Of a DNA stretch of 64,000 nucleotides, positions 52,451 to 60,020 are shown one piece after another. Every line of letters begins with the position of its first letter. Position 1 is the first letter of the stretch. The notes beneath the pieces were generated by a model. It was not told where the DNA came from. It was given only the letters and a program-made list of their open reading frames with translations, and did no database searches. This stretch comes from Spiribacter vilamensis (GTDB lineage Bacteria; Pseudomonadota; Gammaproteobacteria; Nitrococcales; Nitrococcaceae), in contig NZ_SHLI01000001.1 in assembly GCF_004217415.1 (NCBI RefSeq), positions 682,001 to 746,000 of the forward strand, written 5' to 3'. Both the position numbers and the translations under genes were made by a program.

Positions 52451-54520
52451 CTATCGTCCGGCGATGCGGGCGCCCTCATCCGCCCGCAGCTCGGCGAGAT
52501 CCGCGATCACCTCGGCGCTTTCATCGAGCAGCACATCCGGCATCGTATCGGAGGACAGGGCCGACAGGTCATCGATCGGTGACAGTCCGTAGGCCGAGCG
52601 CTGCGAATTGATGGCGGCCAGGCGCTCTTCGGCGTCTGCATCCATCGATGCCTGCCGATCCGCTTCATTGAGCGACACCGTGGTCTGCTCACGCGACTCC
52701 CGCAGGCGGCTGGCCTCGTCGGAAATCGCGACCAGCGCCGGGTCCTGCCGGAGCCGACGCTCGTGGCGCTGCCGCAACTCACCCATCAGTCCGTTCAGCC
52801 GATCCAGCTGGCGGTAGTCAGCGGTCTGAATGGTGTCCCAGGGCAGGGCGTTATCGGCAGACCGCTCGCTCATGGCGTCATTGCCATGGGGATAGGGCAT
52901 TTCGAGATCGGGTGTCACCCCCTGTAACTGGGTACTGTTGCCATTGATCCGGTAGAACTTGGCGATGGTCAGCTTGAGTCGGCCGCTCGGATTGTCTTCG
53001 CTGCCCACACCGAACCGATCCAGGTTGATGAGCGTCTGTACCGTGCCTTTACCAAAGGTCTGGTCACCCATCACCACTCCGCGGCCGTAATCCTGCATGG
53101 CGGCGGCAAAGATCTCCGATGCCGAGGCGCTGCGCCCATCCACGAGCACACCGAGGGGGCCGTCGTAGACGGCGTCTTCCGCGGCCTGATCATTGAGGAC
53201 ACGACGCTCACCGTTACGCCGGTGGACCTGCACAATCGGCCCCTTGTCGATGAAAAGCCCGCTCAGCTGGACGGCCTCGTCGAGCGCGCCACCGGCGTTG
53301 CCACGCAGGTCGATGATGAGCCCGTCGATCCCCTCGAGCTTATCGCTCTCGATGAGCTCGCGAACATCCCGGGTGGTGCTGCGATAGTCGGAGTCCCCCG
53401 CGTTGGCGGCCTCGATGTCGGCATAGAACGTCGGGATATCGATCACGCCGATACGCCGGTTGTTCTCGTCGCGCTTGACCTCGCGGATCTCGGCCTTGGC
53501 CGCCTGCTCCTCGAGCTCGATGGTGTTGCGCGTCAGGGCCACGGTGTCCTGGCTACTGTCGCCGGACCCGCTCGGGGGCAGGACCTGGAGGTAGACTTCC
53601 GAGCCCTTGGGGCCACGGATCAGGTCGACGACATCGGCGAGTCGCCGGCCCACCACATCCTCGATTTCATCGGGCGACTGGCCGACGCCGACAATCCGAT
53701 CGCCTGCGCCGAGTTCGCCGCTACCCTCGGCCGGACCACCGGGGATGAGCTCGACGATTTCGACGAAATCCCCCTCGCTACCCAGCAATGCGCCGATGCC
53801 CTCGAGCGAGAGGCGCATATTGATATCGAAATTCTCCGACCGGCGCGGCGACATGTAGCTGCTGTGCGGGTCGTACTCACCGGCCCAGGCGCTCATGAAA
53901 GTCTGGAAGACATCCTCGGGCTCGTATTGGGCCAACGTCCCCGGGAGCCGCTCGTACCGCTCGGTGAGGGATTCCTCGATGGCGGCGATATCGCGACCGC
54001 TCAGTTTTTGCTTGAGGGCATCGTTGGTGACGCGTTTACGCCAGATCGCGTCGAGTTCCGACATCGATCCCGCCCACTCGGCATCGGTGCGGTCGGCGTC
54101 GAAGCGCATGTCGCCATCGAAGGACAGCCCGTTGTCGAGGATCTCCAGGGCATAGTCACTGCGCTCGCGTACGCGCTGTCGATAACGCTCGAAGATCGCA
54201 TAAGCGGTATCGAGCTTGCCGTTCTCGACCTCGTCGTCGAGCTCGCGTCGCCGATCGGCGAAGGCGCGGATGTCGTCGCGAGTGAAGTAGTAACGCTGCG
54301 GGTCAAGGGCGTCGAAGTAGGCATCGTAGACAGCGCGCGAGAGCGTATCGCCGGCCGCTCGATCGTTGTAGTGATAGCGCGACAGCAGCTCGCCGACCAC
54401 CGGTGCGGACTCCTTCTGGATCGCCTCCGGCTTGATCGCCTCCGACGCAGAGACGCCAGATGCGCCTGCGAGCAGCAGCAGTCCGCAGATAACCCGAGTA
54501 ATTCGATTGGCTTGTTTCAA
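52451..54520 (-). CDS. prc: Carboxy-terminal (tail-specific) protease Prc
   Basis: Prc is a periplasmic serine protease that trims C-termini, for example of PBP3 precursor, and controls peptidoglycan hydrolases in E. coli. The 689-residue precursor has a signal peptide (to about residue 25), a helical N-domain, a PDZ domain (about 235-320), the S41 catalytic domain with Ser in DGRSASASEIFA and Lys in GDQTFGKGTVQ (about 440-475), and a C-terminal helical domain. The start is TTG at 54520, preceded by AAGGTGGA. E. coli Prc has 682 residues. It is transcribed away from the hydrolase at 54631. Confidence 0.95.
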   Translation of the reverse strand: MKQANRITRVICGLLLLAGASGVSASEAIKPEAIQKESAPVVGELLSRYHYNDRAAGDTLSRAVYDAYFDALDPQRYYFTRDDIRAFADRRRELDDEVENGKLDTAYAIFERYRQRVRERSDYALEILDNGLSFDGDMRFDADRTDAEWAGSMSELDAIWRKRVTNDALKQKLSGRDIAAIEESLTERYERLPGTLAQYEPEDVFQTFMSAWAGEYDPHSSYMSPRRSENFDINMRLSLEGIGALLGSEGDFVEIVELIPGGPAEGSGELGAGDRIVGVGQSPDEIEDVVGRRLADVVDLIRGPKGSEVYLQVLPPSGSGDSSQDTVALTRNTIELEEQAAKAEIREVKRDENNRRIGVIDIPTFYADIEAANAGDSDYRSTTRDVRELIESDKLEGIDGLIIDLRGNAGGALDEAVQLSGLFIDKGPIVQVHRRNGERRVLNDQAAEDAVYDGPLGVLVDGRSASASEIFAAAMQDYGRGVVMGDQTFGKGTVQTLINLDRFGVGSEDNPSGRLKLTIAKFYRINGNSTQLQGVTPDLEMPYPHGNDAMSERSADNALPWDTIQTADYRQLDRLNGLMGELRQRHERRLRQDPALVAISDEASRLRESREQTTVSLNEADRQASMDADAEERLAAINSQRSAYGLSPIDDLSALSSDTMPDVLLDESAEVIADLAELRADEGARIAGR

Positions 54521-54630
54521 TGTTCCACCTTGATCCGATCTTGAACGCTAAACCATCAGACAGGTCGCGTAGCGGGAAAATCCATCGCGCATTCTGGTAG
54601 CGTATCCGCTCCACGAAACAGGGGGAACCA

Positions 54631-55482
54631 ATGTTTGCCGATTTCCACTGGCCGAACTGGGAGCAAACCAGTGATCCGGCGCTCCAGATCCTCGCCTCCC
54701 AACCCTCAACGGGCGCGGCGGCGCGTCAGACACCGATCGTGTTCATCCACGGGGCGTTCATGGGTGCCTGGTCCTGGCAGCCGAATTTCCTCGATTATTT
54801 CGCCGGTCAGGGTTTTCACGCGATTGCCCCGAGCCTGCGCGGGCACGGTGACAGCGAGGGCTTCGATCGACTCGACAGTGCCAGTATCAACGACTACGTC
54901 AACGATCTGTCGACGGTCGTCGGGCAACTGGAGGGGCCGCCGCCCATCCTCGTTGGCCATTCGATGGGGGCGCTGGTGGTGCAGCGTTACATGGAGCGGG
55001 CATCGGTCTCGGCGGCCGTTCTGATGGCGCCGGTCCCGCCGCACGGGCTCATGCCATCGACGCTTCGCATGATGATCGGGGATCCGTTGCTCTACCTGCA
55101 GTTCGGGATGATGCAGTTCTTTGGTGCAGGCACGGTCGACAGTAGCGTCGCCCAGCGCGCGGTGTTCTCCGAGTCGACGGCGCAGGAAGACCTCGAGGAC
55201 TATGCCGAGCTCGTCCAGCGCGAATCCCAGCGCGCCCTGTGGGACATGAACGTCCACGCCCGCGGCCGTCCCCGGCTGACCCGCGGCGATATCCCCGTGC
55301 ATGTGATCGCCGGTGCCGAGGACGCGCTTTTCAATGCCCGGGAAACGAAGGCCGTCGCCGATCTCTGGGATGCTACGTGGGAGGAAGTCCCCGGGCTTGC
55401 CCATGCAATGATGATCGAACCCGGGTGGGAGCGGTCCGCGCAGGCGATTGTCGACTGGCTCGATTCGAGGGCCATCCCCTGA
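54631..55482 (+). CDS. Alpha/beta hydrolase
   Basis: This is a 283-residue alpha/beta-hydrolase-fold enzyme. Visible are the oxyanion HGAFMGAWSW near residue 40, the nucleophile elbow VGHSMGALV (Ser about 112), a catalytic Asp in IAGAEDALF near 229 and His in GLAHAMM near 253. There is no signal peptide, so it should be cytosolic. Substrate is unknown; the fold covers lipases, esterases and others. AGGGGG precedes the ATG. It lies between divergent prc and a convergent small gene. Confidence 0.85.
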   Translation: MFADFHWPNWEQTSDPALQILASQPSTGAAARQTPIVFIHGAFMGAWSWQPNFLDYFAGQGFHAIAPSLRGHGDSEGFDRLDSASINDYVNDLSTVVGQLEGPPPILVGHSMGALVVQRYMERASVSAAVLMAPVPPHGLMPSTLRMMIGDPLLYLQFGMMQFFGAGTVDSSVAQRAVFSESTAQEDLEDYAELVQRESQRALWDMNVHARGRPRLTRGDIPVHVIAGAEDALFNARETKAVADLWDATWEEVPGLAHAMMIEPGWERSAQAIVDWLDSRAIP

Positions 55483-55485
55483 GCC

Positions 55486-55968
55486 CTACCAGCGGTATCG
55501 GTCCCAAAGCGCCGGGTTGGCCCAGTGACGGGCATTGAGCCAATCCGGCGTGACCTTGTAATCGGCCAGACTGAATTCGTACCAGCGCCGGCGGCTGTCG
55601 CCTTCGCCGGTGGTGTCCCAGCGGCGGAATCCCAGCCCGACCAACTGCTGACGTCCGAGCACGGCACCGGACCGTGGCGCGCCGATAACCAGGACCCGGC
55701 TCGCACAGACATCACGCAGTCGGCTGACGAGCTGAACCGCCGCGGCCTCATCGGCAAAGCCCGCCGCGGCATCCACCACGGCCAGCTCGACGCTCGGCAG
55801 CGCATCCAGGCGCGCCTGCGCATCAGGGGCGTCGACAATGGTCGGATTGTGCGCCGACAGAGTATCGGCAAGCGCCGTGTCGTCGGTAATGACGAGTACG
55901 CCGTTGTCCCGCGCCGCCGCCACGGCCTCGCCGAGTCGCTCGAGGGTGCTCACGGTATCGTCGCTCAT
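55486..55968 (-). CDS. Uncharacterised protein coupled to an orphan ParA
   Basis: I do not assign a function to this 160-residue acidic protein. The N-terminal two thirds (GVLVITDDTALADTLSAH, VELAVVDAA, ASRVLVIGAPRSGAVL) look like an alternating alpha/beta domain resembling a Rossmann-like or receiver-like fold, without a recognisable SAM or nucleotide motif. The C-terminus is rich in Trp/Tyr/Arg (WYEFSLADYKVTPDWLNARH, ending LWDRYRW). It may belong to a DUF seen in other gammaproteobacteria (possibly DUF6231; unverified). Its ATG overlaps the stop of the parA-like gene by 4 bp, so the two are translated together. Confidence 0.7.
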   Translation of the reverse strand: MSDDTVSTLERLGEAVAAARDNGVLVITDDTALADTLSAHNPTIVDAPDAQARLDALPSVELAVVDAAAGFADEAAAVQLVSRLRDVCASRVLVIGAPRSGAVLGRQQLVGLGFRRWDTTGEGDSRRRWYEFSLADYKVTPDWLNARHWANPALWDRYRW

Positions 55969-56732
55969 TTCGCCTCCAGATAGTCATGGAGCTCGATGAA
56001 GGCCGCCGTGAGCTTGTGACGGGGTGCCAGATCGATTAACGGGCGCGCCACCTGGTGGGACTCGCGCACCTTGACCGACGACGGCAGGTACGGCTCGGCG
56101 ACCGGCCGTCCCTGCTCCCGTAACCTGTCAACGAGCTCGCCGGGGAGCCGCGCCCGAGACTGGAACTGATTGATGATGATCGCCTCGATCACGAGCTCGG
56201 GGTTGTGGTCGATCTTCAGTTCATCCACCGCGGCGATCAGCTCGTCGAGCGCCTGTTGCGCGAAGGCGTCGCAGTCGAAAGGTACCAGGCAGCGGTTGGC
56301 GGCGATCAGCGCCGAGCGGGTGTAGAAGTTGAGTGCAGGGGGCGTGTCGATATAGATCCGGTCGTAGCCCTCAAGTGCATTCAGTGACTCACGAAGCTTG
56401 TAGATCTTGTAGCGCGATTCGAGCCGTCCCTGCAGCGTTTCCAGTGCCGGATGGGCGGCAACAACGGCCAGGTTGTCGTAGCCGGTTGGTCGTGCAATAG
56501 CATGAATATCACGGGGATAGATGCGAAAGCTCAGTGTATCTTCAAAGTAGCCGGCGATGGTATCCGCCGCCTCGCGAGGCTGCTCGCCGAGCAGGTACTG
56601 GGTGGCATTCGCCTGGGTGTCCAGATCGATAACCAGGGTTCGGAGTCCGCGCCGGGCCGCGACGGCGGCCAGGTTGCAGGTGATTGTCGATTTCCCGACA
56701 CCGCCTTTCTGGTTGAAGATGACCCGAAGCAC
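55965..56732 (-). CDS. Orphan ParA/MinD-type ATPase
   Basis: This 255-residue deviant Walker A ATPase has NQKGGVGKSTITCN (residues 7-20, signature lysine in KGGVGKST), LVIDLDTQANATQYLL near 33-48 and IYIDTPPALNFY near 131. ParA ATPases position DNA, plasmids or protein complexes by dynamic binding. No parB or parS-like array is nearby, so it is not obviously the chromosomal segregation ParA and could position another cargo. The start is GTG at 56732 with AGGAGA six bases upstream. It shares the divergent gap with pyrD and overlaps the unknown gene downstream. Confidence 0.88.
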   Translation of the reverse strand: MLRVIFNQKGGVGKSTITCNLAAVAARRGLRTLVIDLDTQANATQYLLGEQPREAADTIAGYFEDTLSFRIYPRDIHAIARPTGYDNLAVVAAHPALETLQGRLESRYKIYKLRESLNALEGYDRIYIDTPPALNFYTRSALIAANRCLVPFDCDAFAQQALDELIAAVDELKIDHNPELVIEAIIINQFQSRARLPGELVDRLREQGRPVAEPYLPSSVKVRESHQVARPLIDLAPRHKLTAAFIELHDYLEAK

Positions 56733-56743
56733 ACGCGATCTCC

Positions 56744-56752
56744 TGCTATAAT
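56744..56752 (+). promoter_or_regulatory. Extended -10 promoter for pyrD
   Basis: TGCTATAAT at 56744-56752 is a perfect extended -10 (TG-C-TATAAT). No good -35 lies at 17 nt, which is usual for extended -10 promoters. Initiation near 56759 leaves a leader of about 46 nt before the pyrD ATG. The AT-rich stretch may also serve the divergent parA-like gene, whose start is only 15 bp away. Confidence 0.65.
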
Positions 56753-56804
56753 TCGTGCATTGATATCAGTCTAGGCATGTCCACCATCCGGGTCGAGGGT
56801 TCCT

Positions 56805-57830
56805 ATGTTCAGTGCCGCCAGGCGCCTGCTTTTCATGCTGCCGCCCGAGCGGGCGCATGATGTCACGTTCGGTTCACTCGACTGGCTGGTCAGTGCCGGC
56901 GGCGGGCGGTTATTGCCCCGACGTGTCGAGGCGCCGCGCGACGTGCTGGGGCTTCGCTTTCCCAACGCCGTGGGGTTGTCGGCCGGTCTCGACAAGAACG
57001 GCGATCATATCCGCAGCCTCGCAGCCCTCGGGTTCGGGTTTCTCGAACTGGGAACCGTCACACCGGTTGGCCAGCCGGGTAACCCGGCGCCGCGCCTGTT
57101 CCGATTGCCGGCGCATCAGGCCCTGATCAACCGGCTCGGCTTCAACAACGAGGGGGTGGGTCACCTTTGCAACGCCGTGCAGCGGGCGGCACCGCGCGTT
57201 GATATCCCTATCGGCGTGAACATCGGCAAGAATCGCGATACGCCGCTTGAACGAGCGGCCGACGACTATCGGGCCTGCCTCGAGGCGGTTCACGGCGTTG
57301 CCGACTATGTCGTTGTCAATCTGTCCTCGCCCAACACGCCCGGGCTGCGCTCGCTTCAGGCGGGGAGAGAACTGACGGATCTGGTCGGCAGCCTGCGCGA
57401 GCGCTCTGACCAGCTGCAGGCCGAAACCGGTCGTAGCGTGCCGCTGGTAGTCAAGATTGCCCCGGATCTCGACGACGATGCCCTCCGCTGGTTGGTCGAT
57501 GCCCTGCAGGAGGCCGGAATCGACGGCATCACCGCGACCAATACCACGATCGATCACAGCGCCGTCGAGGGTGCGCGTCATGCCGATGAGGCCGGCGGCC
57601 TCAGCGGTCGTCCGCTTCGCGACCGGGCCACGGATGTCGTTGCCCGGGTGAGGGAACAGGCGGGGCGCGATCTGCCAATCATTGCGGCGGGCGGCATCAT
57701 GAGTGGCGATGATGCCGTGGAGAAGATCCAGGCGGGTGCTGACCTTGTGCAGATCTACACGGGGCTGATCTACGAAGGCCCCGCGCTCGTCCGCCATGCC
57801 GCCCGATCCATCCGCGATCAGTGCGATTGA
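56805..57830 (+). CDS. pyrD: Dihydroorotate dehydrogenase (quinone), class 2
   Basis: PyrD oxidises dihydroorotate to orotate, passing electrons to membrane quinones. The 341-residue protein has an N-terminal membrane-associating helix (RRLLFMLPPERAHDV), LSAGLDKNGDHI near residue 58, the LINRLGFNNEG and VNLSSPNTPGL motifs with the catalytic Ser near 175, and IAAGGIMSGDDAVEKIQAGA near 295 for FMN binding. Length and N-terminus mark it as class 2 (E. coli 336 residues). Confidence 0.97.
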   Translation: MFSAARRLLFMLPPERAHDVTFGSLDWLVSAGGGRLLPRRVEAPRDVLGLRFPNAVGLSAGLDKNGDHIRSLAALGFGFLELGTVTPVGQPGNPAPRLFRLPAHQALINRLGFNNEGVGHLCNAVQRAAPRVDIPIGVNIGKNRDTPLERAADDYRACLEAVHGVADYVVVNLSSPNTPGLRSLQAGRELTDLVGSLRERSDQLQAETGRSVPLVVKIAPDLDDDALRWLVDALQEAGIDGITATNTTIDHSAVEGARHADEAGGLSGRPLRDRATDVVARVREQAGRDLPIIAAGGIMSGDDAVEKIQAGADLVQIYTGLIYEGPALVRHAARSIRDQCD

Positions 57831-57878
57831 CGATAAGGCTTGCTCTGACCGTTAACCGAATGGACAATCCCCGTCACC

Positions 57879-57968
57879 GGAGAGGTGGCAGAGTGGTCGA
57901 TTGCGGCGGACTTGAAATCCGCTGAGTCCGAAAGGGCTCCGGGGGTTCGAATCCCTCCCTCTCCGCCA
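57879..57968 (+). tRNA. tRNA-Ser (anticodon UGA)
   Basis: A 90-nt tRNA with encoded CCA (57966-57968). Acceptor GGAGAGG (57879-57885) pairs with CCTCTCC (57958-57964). The anticodon stem GCGGA/TCCGC (57906-57910/57918-57922) holds loop CTTGAAA with anticodon TGA at 57913-57915. A long class II variable arm (about 57923-57940) and the T-loop TTCGAAT follow. The long arm and UGA anticodon identify serine, reading UCA and UCG. Confidence 0.97.
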
Positions 57969-58036
57969 GACATAAAACAGGGGCCGCAGGCCCCTTTTTT
58001 ATGTCTGATGCAGCGCGGGGTTCGAACCCCCGGAGC
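57936..58036. repeat. Imperfect 100-bp palindrome: inverted copy of the tRNA-Ser tail around its terminator
   Basis: GCTCCGGGGGTTCGAA at 57936-57951 (tRNA variable/T-arm) recurs exactly inverted at 58021-58036. CAGACATAAAACAGGGGCC at 57967-57985 recurs inverted at 57989-58007 with one mismatch, and the axis is GCA at 57986-57988. Only the 13-15 nt between the two blocks differ between arms. On the minus strand this looks like a second tRNA 3' end followed by the same terminator. Confidence 0.85.
57980..58000 (+). terminator. Intrinsic terminator of tRNA-Ser
   Basis: GGGGCC-GCA-GGCCCC (57980-57994) is followed by six T (57995-58000). An outer pairing AGACATAAAA/TTTTATGTCT (57968-57977/57997-58006) would extend the stem. 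It lies 11 bp after the tRNA CCA. Confidence 0.9.
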
Positions 58037-58318
58037 AGATAAACGGGGTTCGACCAATCGCGCGAGCGATTGGGACGCGTCGCGCAGCGATGCGCCCGAA
58101 GGGTGAGGCCGCAGGGTGAGGGTGAGGCCGAAGGCCGAATCAATTCTTCCCGGCTCTTCCGTTGTTGGTTCTTCCCGACCCTTTGCACATGCCTTATACA
58201 CATCGAGGAGTGTGTATAGGGCGTGTGCAAGCGGTGAGGAAAAGGCAACAGCAGTCTGCCTCGGTTCAATTAACCGGAGTTCAGGGGCTGAACGGCCCGC
58301 TCCAGATCCAGCGGCAAC
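58037..58318. other. Non-coding structured region downstream of tRNA-Ser
   Basis: About 280 bp without a credible gene; open frames here are tRNA-antisense artefacts or lack family features. It contains a hairpin CCAATCGC-GCGA-GCGATTGG (58054-58073, GNRA-type loop). A second, GCGTCGC-GCA-GCGATGC (58077-58093), has one G-U pair. A direct repeat GGGTGAGGCCG lies at 58101-58111 and 58120-58130, a 20-bp stem-loop at 58183-58230, and a small GTTCA-GGGGC-TGAAC hairpin near 58279-58293. It may encode a small RNA or be an extragenic repeat block. Confidence 0.6.
58183..58230. other. 20-bp stem-loop
   Basis: The left arm 58183-58202 (TTGCACATGCCTTATACACA) pairs with 58211-58230 over 20 bp; as plus-strand RNA two of the pairs are G-U wobbles. 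The 8-nt loop is TCGAGGAG. No T-run follows, so it is not an intrinsic terminator. Compensatory wobble changes suggest an RNA structure, perhaps a small RNA, rather than a DNA palindrome. Confidence 0.75.
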
Positions 58319-58882
58319 CTAGAACCGGTATTCGAGCCCTGCCGAGACGCTCGGTTTATACCTGAAGCTCTCGAACGTGCTTCCTAGACCCGAGTCATCG
58401 GTTAACGCGGCACCGGATCCGGTCTCGGCCCCGTCCGCATCAGGGATACTCTCGAACGAGAGCCCCATATCCAGCGACAGCCCCAGTCGGCCGTCGCGGC
58501 TGATGTTGTTGTCCCATCCCACGCCTACGTAAGTCTGGATATTGTCGCGTTTGATCGCGGAGGGGCTCCACGACTCGGCGTTTTCCGGTATATCGCCGTA
58601 GCGTGCGCCACCGCGCATCCGCAACCCGTTGTCACTGAATGACCAGTCGATGAGGGCGGAGAATGCAAGCTCGTCGCCCATGAGATCGAAGGCCGAGTGC
58701 GACAGATCATTTCGCCGAACCGGGCGATCCGAGACACCGAAGCGGATATCCAGACGATCGTTGAGACGGGCGGTAAGCTCGGGCTCCAGTGCGCCATTCG
58801 ACTGCCAATCGACTGGCTGGGCATGGACGCTCGCCGACATCGCAATCGTTGCTGCCGATATCAGTAATAACTGCCTTGTCAT
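58319..58882 (-). CDS. Putative small outer-membrane beta-barrel protein
   Basis: This 187-residue secreted protein has a clear signal peptide (MTRQLLLISAATIAMSASVHA-Q). The mature part is built of short alternating strands: ELTARLNDRLDIRFGVSD, ELAFSALIDWSFSDNGLRMR, GLSLDMGLSFES, and the end SVSAGLEYRF. The terminal Phe after alternating hydrophobics is the signature recognised by BamA. It resembles small OmpW/Omp-like barrels but I recognise no named family. I start at the ATG 58882; longer in-frame starts (58897, 58945) would extend the n-region. It is divergent from the L,D-transpeptidase gene at 59019. Confidence 0.72.
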   Translation of the reverse strand: MTRQLLLISAATIAMSASVHAQPVDWQSNGALEPELTARLNDRLDIRFGVSDRPVRRNDLSHSAFDLMGDELAFSALIDWSFSDNGLRMRGGARYGDIPENAESWSPSAIKRDNIQTYVGVGWDNNISRDGRLGLSLDMGLSFESIPDADGAETGSGAALTDDSGLGSTFESFRYKPSVSAGLEYRF

Positions 58883-59018
58883 GCCTTTACCCTTCATAGG
58901 TTCATTATTCCGCAAACCCACTGGAAAGCGAAGCCCCGTGACCAAAAAACCTGCGGTAGACTCTCATCACCGACATTTCGGGACGAGTCGATTAATCGCC
59001 AATAGCAGGGTTGCAGGA

Positions 59019-60005
59019 ATGGTTGCGGGAAGAGGGTGCTCAATCATCAGAATCGGTTGGCTCATCGGGTGGCTATTGCTCTCGCCCGCCGTCGCCGCAT
59101 TGAGTTTTCCGCTTCCGCCGGCAGGCGTGGATGTGGTCGGCGAGATAAAGCAGGTGAAAGCCGATCGTGACGATACGCTGCTCGGGCTCGGACGCAGATA
59201 CGGAATCGGCTACGAAGAGATGCGCCGCGCCAATCCGTCAGTCGATGTCTGGCTGCCGGGTGCAGGCACCGAAATCGTGATACCGAGCCGCTACGTCCTC
59301 CCCGATGCCCCGCGCGAGGGAATCGTGGTCAATATCGCGGAGATGCGGCTGTATTATTATCCCGAAACCGAAGACGGCGATACGCCGCAGGTGGAGACCT
59401 ATCCGATCAGCGTCGGCCGGATGGACTGGAATACCCCGCTCGGCCAGTCACGTATCACCGAGAAGACCGAGGACCCTTACTGGTTTCCGCCCGAGTCGAT
59501 CCTGACCGAGCGCGCCGAACAGGGGCGGCCGCTCCCGGATGCAGTCCCGCCCGGGCCGGAAAACCCCCTCGGCCGGCACAAGATGCGTCTGGACATTCCC
59601 GGAGGCGCCTATCTCATTCACGGCACCAACGAGCCACGGGGCATCGGCATGCGCGTCACTCATGGCTGTATCCGCATGTTTCCGGAGGACGTCGAATCGC
59701 TTTTCAACCGGGTGTCCTCGGGAGCCAGCGTGCGTATTGTCAATCAGCCCGTGAAAGCGGGATGGGCGATCGGCGAGCTGCTGATCGAGGCACATCCGGT
59801 TTTGCCCCCCGAAGCCGAAAACGCCTACGACCCGATGAAATCCCCACCGATGCGCAATGCCGTCGAGGCGATCTCCGCGGTGATCGATCGCGGTGCGGCT
59901 CGGGTGGATCATCAGCGGCTGGTGCGCGTCATGGACGCCGCAAGCGGGATGCCCGCCGCGATATCGCGGCGTAACGAGGTGAGCTCCATCGCCCGGGAGC
60001 GGTAG
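59019..60005 (+). CDS. L,D-transpeptidase with LysM (ErfK/YbiS/YcfS type)
   Basis: Periplasmic L,D-transpeptidases of this type attach Braun lipoprotein to, or make 3-3 crosslinks in, peptidoglycan. The 328-residue precursor has a signal peptide (IIRIGWLIGWLLLSPAVAA, about residues 9-27), a LysM-like domain (DDTLLGLGRRYGIGYEEMRR to IVIPSRYVLP, about 50-95) and a YkuD domain. The YkuD domain shows HGTNEPRGIGMRVTHGCIRM with catalytic His and Cys near residues 203-222. Domain order equals E. coli ErfK/YbiS. Its 3' end faces the Lpp-like gene at 60066, a plausible substrate. The ATG at 59019 is preferred because the signal peptide follows. Confidence 0.9.
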   Translation: MVAGRGCSIIRIGWLIGWLLLSPAVAALSFPLPPAGVDVVGEIKQVKADRDDTLLGLGRRYGIGYEEMRRANPSVDVWLPGAGTEIVIPSRYVLPDAPREGIVVNIAEMRLYYYPETEDGDTPQVETYPISVGRMDWNTPLGQSRITEKTEDPYWFPPESILTERAEQGRPLPDAVPPGPENPLGRHKMRLDIPGGAYLIHGTNEPRGIGMRVTHGCIRMFPEDVESLFNRVSSGASVRIVNQPVKAGWAIGELLIEAHPVLPPEAENAYDPMKSPPMRNAVEAISAVIDRGAARVDHQRLVRVMDAASGMPAAISRRNEVSSIARER

Positions 60006-60020
60006 CCGTCCAGACATAAA

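Noticed and set aside
57885-58106. Plus-strand open frame starting MAEWSIAADLKSAES
   Set aside because: Sense translation of tRNA-Ser and its terminator; a recurrent false gene call.
57818-58269. Minus-strand open frames with EGGIRTPG..DFKSAAIDHSATSP and EREGFEPPEPFRTQRISSPP
   Set aside because: These are the well-known spurious translations of the antisense strand of a tRNA-Ser gene.
57879-58318. Genomic island or prophage attachment at tRNA-Ser
   Set aside because: tRNA-Ser is a common integration site, but no integrase, direct repeat of the tRNA 3' end or foreign genes follow; only an inverted copy is seen.
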